Source: Paenirhizobium selenitireducens ATCC BAA-1503
GTDB lineage: Bacteria > Pseudomonadota > Alphaproteobacteria > Rhizobiales > Rhizobiaceae
Length of the DNA: 64,000 nt
NCBI RefSeq assembly: GCF_000518785.1
Contig: NZ_JAEG01000006.1
Coordinates: forward strand, 62,001 to 126,000
Direction of reading: 5' to 3'
Below are positions 58,252-64,000 of the stretch, piece after piece (position 1 is the first letter of the stretch; the number at the start of each line of letters is the position of its first letter). The translations under genes and the position numbers were made by a program. Below the pieces are notes generated by a model that ran no database searches, was not told the origin of the DNA, and saw nothing but the letters and a program-made list of their open reading frames with translations.

Positions 58252-59505
58252 ATGACGGCTCAACCCGGCGTGAACTTGCGCGTGAACGGCGATCGCCTTT
58301 GGGATATGCTGATGGACATGGCGAAGATCGGCCCCGGCATTGCCGGCGGCAACAATCGCCAGACGCTGACCGACGCCGACGCCGAGGGCCGCAAGCTCTT
58401 CCAGACATGGTGCGAAGAGGCCGGCATGACCATGGGCGTCGACAAGATGGGCACCATGTTCATGACCCGTCCCGGCACCGATCCCGATGCGCTTCCGGTC
58501 TATGTCGGCTCCCACCTCGACACCCAGCCGACCGGCGGCAAGTATGACGGCGTGCTCGGTGTTCTGGCAGCGCTCGAAATCGTCCGCTCGATGAACGATC
58601 TCGGCATCAAAACGAAGCACCCGATCGTCGTCACCAACTGGGCCAACGAGGAAGGCGCGCGCTTTGCCCCGGCCATGCTCGCCTCGGGCGTCTTTGCCGG
58701 CGTGCATTCGCTCGATTATGCCTATGGCCGCCAGGATCCCGACGGCAAGACCTATGGCGACGAACTGAAGCGCATCGGCTGGCTCGGCGACGAAGAGGTC
58801 GGCGCTAGGCAGATGCACGCCTATTACGAATACCACATCGAGCAGGGTCCGATCCTCGAAGCCGAGGACAAGCAGATCGGCGTCGTCACCCACTGTCAGG
58901 GCCTGTGGTGGCTGGAATTCACGCTGACCGGACGCGAGGCCCATACCGGCTCCACGCCGATGAACCTGCGCGTCAATGCCGGCCTTGCCATGGCCCGCAT
59001 CATGGAAATGGTCCAGACGGTCGCCATGGACAACCAGCCGGGTGCCGTCGGCGGCGTCGGCCAGGTGAAGTTCTCGCCCAATTCGCGCAATGTCCTGCCC
59101 GGAACGGTGATCTTCACCGTCGACATCCGCACGCCGGATCTCGCCAAGCTCAACGCCATGCGCGCCCGCATCGAGAAGGAAGCGGCCCAGATCTGCGAAG
59201 CGCTCGGCGTCGGCTGTTCGGTCGAGGCCGTAGGCCATTTCGACCCGGTCACCTTCGACCCGAAGCTGGTGGAGACGGTGCGCAGTGCCGCCGAACGGCT
59301 CGGCTACAGCCACATGAACCTGATCTCCGGCGCCGGCCACGACGCCTGCTGGGCCGCCAAGGTCGCCCCCGCCACGATGATCATGTGCCCCTGCGTCGGC
59401 GGCCTGTCGCACAACGAGGCCGAGGAGATCTCCAAGGACTGGGCCACCGCCGGCTGCGACGTGCTGCTGCAGGCCGTGCTGGAGACGGCGGAGATTGTGG
59501 CGTGA
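58252..59505 (+). CDS. pydC: N-carbamoyl-beta-alanine amidohydrolase (PydC-like Zn amidase)
   Basis: 417 residues from ATG 58252, with AGGTGAGGA upstream; the frame opens earlier at 58126. M20-family hydrolase with the metal ligands in VGSHLDTQPTGGKYDGVLGV, NWANEEGARF (catalytic Glu), YYEYHIEQGPILE, the dimer/substrate GREAHTGSTPM and the C-terminal SGAGHDACWAAKVAP and GGLSHNEAEE. It hydrolyses the N-carbamoyl-beta-amino acids released by dihydropyrimidinase. Two repeat blocks and a DUF559 gene separate it from hydA. Confidence 0.92.
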   Translation: MTAQPGVNLRVNGDRLWDMLMDMAKIGPGIAGGNNRQTLTDADAEGRKLFQTWCEEAGMTMGVDKMGTMFMTRPGTDPDALPVYVGSHLDTQPTGGKYDGVLGVLAALEIVRSMNDLGIKTKHPIVVTNWANEEGARFAPAMLASGVFAGVHSLDYAYGRQDPDGKTYGDELKRIGWLGDEEVGARQMHAYYEYHIEQGPILEAEDKQIGVVTHCQGLWWLEFTLTGREAHTGSTPMNLRVNAGLAMARIMEMVQTVAMDNQPGAVGGVGQVKFSPNSRNVLPGTVIFTVDIRTPDLAKLNAMRARIEKEAAQICEALGVGCSVEAVGHFDPVTFDPKLVETVRSAAERLGYSHMNLISGAGHDACWAAKVAPATMIMCPCVGGLSHNEAEEISKDWATAGCDVLLQAVLETAEIVA

Positions 59506-59521
59506 TGTCACCCGCCTTCGG

Positions 59522-59733
59522 CGCCCCCTCATCCGGCCCTTCGGGCCACCTTCTCCCCGCTGGGGAGAAGAGGGAGTATGCGGCGCCGGCGCCGTTTCCA
59601 ACGGCCGTTACCATTGCGGAACGCTTGGGCCTCGAAGCGGAACGCTTGGGCCTCGAAAAAGGCGGCGCACGGCGCCGGCGTGACCTCTTCTCCCCAACGG
59701 GGAGAAGGTGGCGCGTAGCGCCGGATGAGGGGG
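59522..59733. repeat. Composite of two facing family-A palindromes (first copy)
   Basis: An inverted pair of family-A elements (59522-59575 and 59684-59733), each with the hairpin TTCTCCCC-(6 nt)-GGGGAGAA and an outer 'CCGG...CCGGATG' arm. Between them is a 21-bp perfect tandem repeat (59616-59636 and 59637-59657). The same composite in the same orientation is at 60194-60383, on the other side of a DUF559 gene. Fills the gap after pydC. Confidence 0.88.
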
Positions 59734-59741
59734 GCTCCCAC

Positions 59742-60164
59742 ATGGCAGGCCATCAACCGGACATCACCAAGCGGCGCCCCGGCAAGACGGATCAGGCGCG
59801 CTCACTGCGGCAGAACGAAACGGAGGCCGAGTTTCGCCTCTGGAGCGATCTTCGCAACCGGCAACTGAACGGCCACAAGTTCTCCCGACAAGTCCCGCTC
59901 GGTGCCTATGTCGCCGATTTCGTCTGCCGGGAACGGCATCTGATCGTCGAACTCGACGGCAGCCAGCATGCCGAGAGCGTGGCGGATGAGCGGCGCACCC
60001 GCTGGCTGAACGAACATGGCTATTCGGTTCTGCGCTTCTGGAACGACGAGGTGCTCAAGGAGCGGCGGGCGGTTCTCGAAACCATTCTGGCGGTTCTGGA
60101 GGGCCAGATCGTGGATGCATGCGAGACCATCCGCTTCTCGCCAGCGAAACGGGAGAACCGGTGA
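59742..60164 (+). CDS. DUF559-family (Vsr-like) endonuclease-fold protein
   Basis: 140 residues. AEFRLWSDLRNRQLNGHKFSRQVPLGAYVADFVCRERHLIVELDGSQHAESVADERRTRWLNEHGYSVLRFWNDEVLKE is a complete DUF559 domain, a PD-(D/E)xK-like fold related to very-short-patch repair nucleases, with the likely catalytic residues in ADFVC and IVELDGSQH. The gene is framed on both sides by similar repeat composites within the pyd operon and has nothing to do with pyrimidines in an obvious way; it could be a passenger. ATG 59742. Confidence 0.87.
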   Translation: MAGHQPDITKRRPGKTDQARSLRQNETEAEFRLWSDLRNRQLNGHKFSRQVPLGAYVADFVCRERHLIVELDGSQHAESVADERRTRWLNEHGYSVLRFWNDEVLKERRAVLETILAVLEGQIVDACETIRFSPAKRENR

Positions 60165-60193
60165 CAGTCATGACGCAAATGTCCGCGCTTCGC

Positions 60194-60383
60194 GCCCCCT
60201 CATCCGGCCCTTCGGGCCACCTTCTCCCCGCTGGGGAGAAGAGGGAGTTCGCCGTGGCCTCGCCATTCTCAGCGGCCGTTTCAAAAATGCATCTGCTCGG
60301 CTCCAACTTGCGGCGCCGACAACGCCGGCGTGACCTCTTCTCCCCAGCGGGGAGAAGGTGGCGCGTAGCGCCGGATGAGGGGG
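60194..60383. repeat. Composite of two facing family-A palindromes (second copy)
   Basis: Same layout as the copy at 59522: inverted family-A elements at 60194-60246 and 60334-60383 with a unique middle of about 85 bp. The outer arms and hairpins are nearly identical to the first copy, whereas the middles differ and the 21-bp tandem repeat is absent. It occupies the gap before hydA. Confidence 0.88.
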
Positions 60384-60435
60384 CGCCCGAGGCGCGAACT
60401 ATCACAAGAACGAATACGACATGGGGTGAAACGAC

Positions 60436-61890
60436 ATGAGCACAGTCATCAAGGGCGGAACCATCGTCACCGCCGATCTCACCTACAAGGCGGACGTGAA
60501 GATCGAAGGCGGCGTGATCGTCGAGATCGGGCCGGAGCTTTCGGGCGACACGGTTCTCGACGCGGCGGGCTGCTATGTCATGCCGGGCGGCATCGACCCG
60601 CATGTGCATCTCGAAATGCCCTTCATGGGCACGTACTCCGCCGACGACTTCGAAAGCGGCACGCGCGCGGGCCTTGCCGGCGGCACCACCATGGTCGTCG
60701 ACTTCTGCCTGCCGGCGCCCGACCAGTCGCTGCTCGACGCGCTCTCGATGTGGCACAACAAGACCAGCCGCGCCAATGCCGACTACTCCTTCCACATGGC
60801 GATCACCGGCTGGAACGAACGCATCTTCGACGAGATGAAGACGATCGTTGAGGACAAGGGCATCAACACCTTCAAGCACTTCATGGCCTACAAGGGCGCG
60901 CTGATGGTGAACGACGACGAGATGTTCGCCTCCTTCTCGCGCTGCGCCGAACTGGGCGCCCTGCCGCTCGTCCATGCGGAAAACGGCGACGTGGTGGCGG
61001 CGATGACCGCAAAGCTTCTCGCCGAAGGCAACAACGGTCCGGAAGCCCACGCCTATTCGCGCCCCGCCGAAGTGGAAGGCGAAGCGACCAACCGCGCCAT
61101 CATGCTGGCCGACATGGCCGGCGTGCCGCTCTATGTGGTGCACACGTCGTGCGAACAGGCCCATGAAGCGATCCGCCGCGCGCGGCAGAAGGGCATGCGC
61201 GTCTATGGCGAGCCGCTGATCCAGCACCTGACGCTCGACGAGAGCGAATATTTCGACAAGGACTGGGACCATGCCGCCCGCCGCGTCATGTCGCCGCCCT
61301 TCCGCAACAAGCAGCACCAGGACAGTCTGTGGGCCGGCCTGCAGTCGGGCTCGCTCTCCTGCGTCGCCACCGACCACTGCGCCTTTACCACCGAGCAGAA
61401 GCGCTTCGGCGTTGGTAACTTCGCCAAGATCCCCAACGGCACCGGCGGGCTCGAAGACCGCATGCCGATGCTGTGGACCTATGGGGTGGCGACCGGCCGC
61501 CTGACGATGAACGAGTTCGTCGCCGTCACCTCGACCAATATCGCCAAGATCCTCAACATCTATCCGAAGAAGGGTGCGGTCCTCGTCGGCGCCGATGCCG
61601 ACCTCGTCGTCTGGGATCCGAAGCGCTCGAAGACGATTTCGGCCAAGAACCAGCAATCGGCGATCGACTACAATGTCTTCGAGGGCAAGCAGGTGACCGG
61701 CCTGCCGCGCTTCACGCTATCGCGCGGCAAGGTGGTGATCGAGGAAGCGACGGTCAAGACCGAGGAGGGCCACGGCCAGTTCGTCAGCCGAGAACCCTTC
61801 ACCGCCGTCAACAAGGCGCTGTCGACGTGGAAGGAACTGGTCGCCCCGCGCAAGGTCGAACGCACCGGTTTTCCGGCGACGGGGGTGTGA
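60436..61890 (+). CDS. hydA: Dihydropyrimidinase / D-hydantoinase
   Basis: 484 residues. Binuclear Zn amidohydrolase: H56-x-H58 in GGIDPHVHLEMP, the carboxylated Lys153 in FKHFMAYKG, metal His in PLVHAENGD and YVVHTSCEQ, and the substrate Asp in CVATDHCAF. It opens 5,6-dihydrouracil to N-carbamoyl-beta-alanine, the step between PreTA and PydC. Start ATG 60436 is preceded by GGGGTGAAACG. Gene symbol by function (hydA/pydB in other species). Confidence 0.94.
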   Translation: MSTVIKGGTIVTADLTYKADVKIEGGVIVEIGPELSGDTVLDAAGCYVMPGGIDPHVHLEMPFMGTYSADDFESGTRAGLAGGTTMVVDFCLPAPDQSLLDALSMWHNKTSRANADYSFHMAITGWNERIFDEMKTIVEDKGINTFKHFMAYKGALMVNDDEMFASFSRCAELGALPLVHAENGDVVAAMTAKLLAEGNNGPEAHAYSRPAEVEGEATNRAIMLADMAGVPLYVVHTSCEQAHEAIRRARQKGMRVYGEPLIQHLTLDESEYFDKDWDHAARRVMSPPFRNKQHQDSLWAGLQSGSLSCVATDHCAFTTEQKRFGVGNFAKIPNGTGGLEDRMPMLWTYGVATGRLTMNEFVAVTSTNIAKILNIYPKKGAVLVGADADLVVWDPKRSKTISAKNQQSAIDYNVFEGKQVTGLPRFTLSRGKVVIEEATVKTEEGHGQFVSREPFTAVNKALSTWKELVAPRKVERTGFPATGV

Positions 61891-61918
61891 GTCTCTGATG
61901 ATGTTGGCGGCTGGCGTT

Positions 61919-62219
61919 ACCCCCCTCTGCCCTGCCGGGCATCTCCCCCTCAAGGGGGGAGATCGGGTGCGGCTGGCCGCTCGATCGCTTCAAGGAACCG
62001 CGATTGGCGGAACCCGCCCATCGGCCACCAACCGCTGTCTCGAACGAGATGCGAGGTCGCCGGCATGTTCAATGACTGCGCGCCAAGGGTCCCATCCTGG
62101 CCATCTGCCAAACGGCTGGCGGGGTCCGATCTCCCCCCTTGAGGGGGAGATGTCCGGCAGGACAGAGGGGGGTGAAGCGCCCACAGCCGAAGCCAACTTC
62201 TCCCCCACGGGGAGAAGTG
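61919..62219. repeat. Facing family-B palindromic repeats and a family-A-like hairpin
   Basis: A second repeat family: CCCCCCTCTGCCCTGCCGGGC followed by the hairpin ATCTCCCCCTCAAGGGGGGAGAT, at 61919-61967 and, inverted, at 62127-62173, with about 160 bp between. A further TTCTCCCCC/GGGGAGAA hairpin is at 62195-62219. Family B recurs at 63.7-63.9 kb. It fills the gap between convergent hydA and the cupin gene, with no coding frame. Confidence 0.85.
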
Positions 62220-62224
62220 GAGCC

Positions 62225-62638
62225 TCAAACCTCCACCAGCGCGTCGAGCTCCGGCAGAAGCACGACGCTTTCCTGTTCGTTGGGATCTGTCCGGGCGATC
62301 AGCGCCGTGCAGGGCGCGTTGGAGAGGTTCGCCGGCAGGTGCGGCACGCCGGCCGGGATGTACATCAGTTCCCCGGCATGCAGGATCACGTGGTTTTCCA
62401 GCCGGTCGCCGTACCAGGTATGCGCCTGGCCCGACAGGCAGTAGATCGCCGTCTCGTGGTTCTCGTGCAGATGGGCCTTGGCTCTCGCGCCCGGCGGCAT
62501 GGTCAGAAGGTGCATGCAGATGGCCTGCGAGCCGACCGTTTCGGCCGAAATGCCGGCGAAATAGCTCAGGCCCTGCTTGCCGTCATAGGTGCTTCCGGGC
62601 CGAACGATCCGGCAGGTGGGTTTCAATGACGTATCCAT
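62225..62638 (-). CDS. Cupin-domain protein
   Basis: 137 residues of a single double-stranded beta-helix. Cupin motif 1 is AKAHLHENHETAIYCLSGQAHTWYG with metal-binding histidines, motif 2 is ELMYIPAGVPHLPANLS. A ureidoglycine/urate-type or general isomerase or oxygenase role is possible, but nothing selects one. It is convergent with hydA and lies by pyrimidine catabolism genes on the opposite strand. Confidence 0.82.
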   Translation of the reverse strand: MDTSLKPTCRIVRPGSTYDGKQGLSYFAGISAETVGSQAICMHLLTMPPGARAKAHLHENHETAIYCLSGQAHTWYGDRLENHVILHAGELMYIPAGVPHLPANLSNAPCTALIARTDPNEQESVVLLPELDALVEV

Positions 62639-62762
62639 GCTGGCACTCCTCCATGATCTCCGAAATTCCCGCAAAGTCCGATAGGCCGGCCCGCGCCGGC
62701 CATGTATTGATAGTGTGCAAGAGGCTTGGCGCCTTTGCAAGAAAGCCCATAGGTTCCCATCG

Positions 62763-63551
62763 ATGACCGCTCCCTTTTCCGTCGTGTCCGCCAAGGACCT
62801 CTGTCTCACCTTCCAGACGGGAGACGGGCCGGTCCACGCGCTGTCCAATGTCGATCTCGAGGTGAAGAAGGGCGACTTCGTCTCCTTCATCGGCCCCTCC
62901 GGCTGCGGCAAGACCACCTTCCTGCGCGTCATCGCCGATCTCGAAAAACACACCTCGGGCACGATCACCGTCAACGGCATGACGCCGGAAAACGCCCGCA
63001 AGGACCGCTCCTACGGCTATGTCTTCCAGGCGGCGGCGCTCTATCCCTGGCGCACGATCGAAAAGAACATCGCCCTGCCTCTGGAGATCATGGGCTTTTC
63101 CAAGGAGGAGCAGAAGAAGCGGGTGGAGCAGACGCTGGAGCTCGTCAACCTCACCGGCTTCGGCAAGAAATTCCCCTGGCAGCTGTCGGGCGGCATGCAG
63201 CAGCGCGCCTCGATTGCCCGCGCGCTCGCCTTCGACGCCGACCTTCTGCTGATGGACGAGCCCTTCGGCGCGCTCGACGAAATCGTCCGCGACCATCTCA
63301 ATTCCGAACTGCTGAAACTCTGGGACCGCACCGACAAGACGATCTGCTTCGTCACCCATTCGATCCCGGAAGCGGTCTATCTGTCGACCAAGATCGTCGT
63401 CATGAGCCCCCGCCCCGGCCGCGTCACCGACATCATCGAATCGACGCTGCCACGCGAGCGCCCGCTGGAGATCCGCGAGACCCCGGAATTCCTCGCAATC
63501 GCCCACCGCGTCCGCGAGGGCCTGAAGGCGGGGCACTCTTATGAGGAATAG
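62763..63551 (+). CDS. ABC transporter ATP-binding protein (TauB/SsuB type)
   Basis: 262 residues from ATG 62763. Walker A GPSGCGKTT (44-52), Q loop VFQAAALYPWRTI, signature LSGGMQQR (141-148), Walker B LLLMDEP and H loop VTHSI are all intact. The WRT after the Q loop and the PGRV segment are typical for nitrate/taurine/sulfonate-family importers. The next gene begins a permease. Its place after hydA suggests a pyrimidine- or hydantoin-type substrate, which is inference. Confidence 0.92.
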   Translation: MTAPFSVVSAKDLCLTFQTGDGPVHALSNVDLEVKKGDFVSFIGPSGCGKTTFLRVIADLEKHTSGTITVNGMTPENARKDRSYGYVFQAAALYPWRTIEKNIALPLEIMGFSKEEQKKRVEQTLELVNLTGFGKKFPWQLSGGMQQRASIARALAFDADLLLMDEPFGALDEIVRDHLNSELLKLWDRTDKTICFVTHSIPEAVYLSTKIVVMSPRPGRVTDIIESTLPRERPLEIRETPEFLAIAHRVREGLKAGHSYEE

Positions 63552-63580
63552 TGTTTCCCTCTTCCACGCCATGAAGATGC

Positions 63581-63695
63581 CCCTCACCCTGACCCTCTCC
63601 CCGCAGGCGGGGAGAGGGAACGGCCACGGCGGTGCCACGCGTCCCTTCTCCCCGTCAAGACGGGGAGAAGGTGCCGGCAGGCGGATGAGGGGCAC
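63581..63695. repeat. Palindromic repeat, diverged family A
   Basis: Two hairpins of family-A type: CTCTCCCCGC/GGGGAGAG at about 63594 and TTCTCCCCGTC/GACGGGGAGAA at about 63645, followed by a GTGCCGGCAGGCGGATGAGG arm. More diverged than the copies at 59.5-60.4 kb. Confidence 0.75.
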
Positions 63696-63722
63696 TGGAA
63701 TCTTCCACGTGGCAGAGAGGGT

Positions 63723-63886
63723 TACCCCCCTCTGTCACTTCGTGACATCTCCCCCTCAAGGGGGGAGATCGGGAGCACACCGTTTCCGTTCGACCATCGC
63801 AAACCACGCCAGAGGAAGGGCGAGCGTCGTCCGCACATCGATCTCCCCCCTTGAGGGGGAGATGCCCGGCAGGGCAGAGGGGGGTA
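63723..63886. repeat. Facing pair of family-B palindromic repeats
   Basis: Inverted copies at 63723-63771 and 63839-63886, about 65 bp apart, each with the ATCTCCCCCT/AGGGGGAGAT hairpin and a CCCCCTCTG(C/T) outer arm. In the first the arm reads TGTCACTTCGTGACA instead of the GCCCTGCCGGGC form, a compensated stem change. Lies between the ABC ATPase and permease genes. Confidence 0.82.
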
Positions 63887-63911
63887 AAAGCCTGAAGATC
63901 GGAGGCCGCCC

Positions 63912-64000
63912 ATGACCTCCCCCTCCCTCTTCCGCGACCGTATCCTGCCGGTCCTCACCGTCATCCTCGCCATCCTCGTCGTCTGGCACATCTTCGTCGT
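63912..64000 (+). CDS. ABC transporter permease, N-terminal fragment
   Basis: Open from ATG 63912 to the right edge: MTSPSLFRDRILPVLTVIL followed by a hydrophobic AILVVWHIFVV, the first transmembrane helix. The TauC/SsuC-like permeases start in this way, and an ATP-binding protein of that type precedes it. The gene continues outside the window. Confidence 0.72.
   Translation, partial: MTSPSLFRDRILPVLTVILAILVVWHIFV

Noticed and set aside
58905..59741. Frame extending the DUF559 gene far upstream over pydC
   Set aside because: The upstream part is the shifted shadow of pydC and the repeat; the conserved domain begins after ATG 59742.
59522..63886. Repeats considered as a CRISPR array
   Set aside because: The elements are palindromic, few, in alternating orientation and unevenly spaced; no regular spacers and no cas genes.

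Overview
The window is GC-rich chromosomal DNA of an alphaproteobacterium of the Rhizobiaceae type (Rhizobium, Agrobacterium, Shinella and relatives). This rests on a GSII-type glutamine synthetase (glnII) divergent from a gstI/DUF2735 gene, a PuuD-type membrane urate oxidase, PydABC-type reductive pyrimidine catabolism, and abundant short palindromic intergenic repeats like the rhizobial mosaic elements. Assignments come from reading the sequence only.

1-14.3 kb is purine nitrogen salvage. It opens with the end of a ParE-like toxin, a DUF1127-like small gene and a divergent GcvA-like LysR regulator. A forward cluster follows: puuD (urate oxidase fused to cytochrome c), guaD, DUF3052, a two-TM K+ channel and an lldD-type dehydrogenase. 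Reverse-strand clusters carry 5-hydroxyisourate hydrolase, ureidoglycolate lyase, OHCU decarboxylase, allantoicase and PuuE allantoinase, so nearly the whole route from guanine/urate to glyoxylate and urea is present. Between them sit a HEPN/MNT pair whose HEPN active-site His is replaced by Arg, and the glnII-gstI locus with a clear sigma-54 promoter and an NtrC-like palindrome. 13.6-16.3 kb holds a 2H phosphoesterase-like gene and a head-to-head split MnmC pair whose start codons overlap.

16.3-34.5 kb is mostly signalling and housekeeping: a hybrid histidine kinase with about six PAS domains and two receiver domains; a divergent PepSY/cytochrome b561 and PepSY/two-component locus; a Tat-exported purple acid phosphatase; an AlkC-like DNA repair protein; a WYL regulator facing a small monooxygenase; RhlE helicase; an EamA exporter; a circularly permuted ATP-grasp / alpha-E / transglutaminase cluster; and a MarR regulator. 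tRNA-Arg(CCG) at 34.85 kb marks the edge of a visibly AT-richer islet (about 34.9-38.2 kb) carrying a DUF2971-like protein and an HNH nuclease with an MGMT-like N-terminus.

38.2-50.5 kb has cysQ, a sulfatase-fold membrane phosphotransferase, an FAD/NAD(P)-binding protein, an orphan serine resolvase, an unrecognised 231-aa beta-rich protein followed by a secreted S1 protease, an EAL-domain pseudogene, a truncated haemoglobin, a DUF2325 operon and divergent pobA/pobR.

50.6-64 kb is pyrimidine catabolism: preT-preA, a CHASE-PAS-GGDEF-EAL protein, an EamA transporter, a RutR-like TetR repressor, an N-carbamoyl-beta-alanine amidohydrolase, dihydropyrimidinase, a cupin and the start of a TauABC-like importer. 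RutR-like operators precede both preT and the amidohydrolase gene. Two families of palindromic repeats fill the gaps here, and a DUF559 nuclease gene lies between two same-oriented copies of a roughly 200-bp repeat composite, inside the pyd gene cluster.
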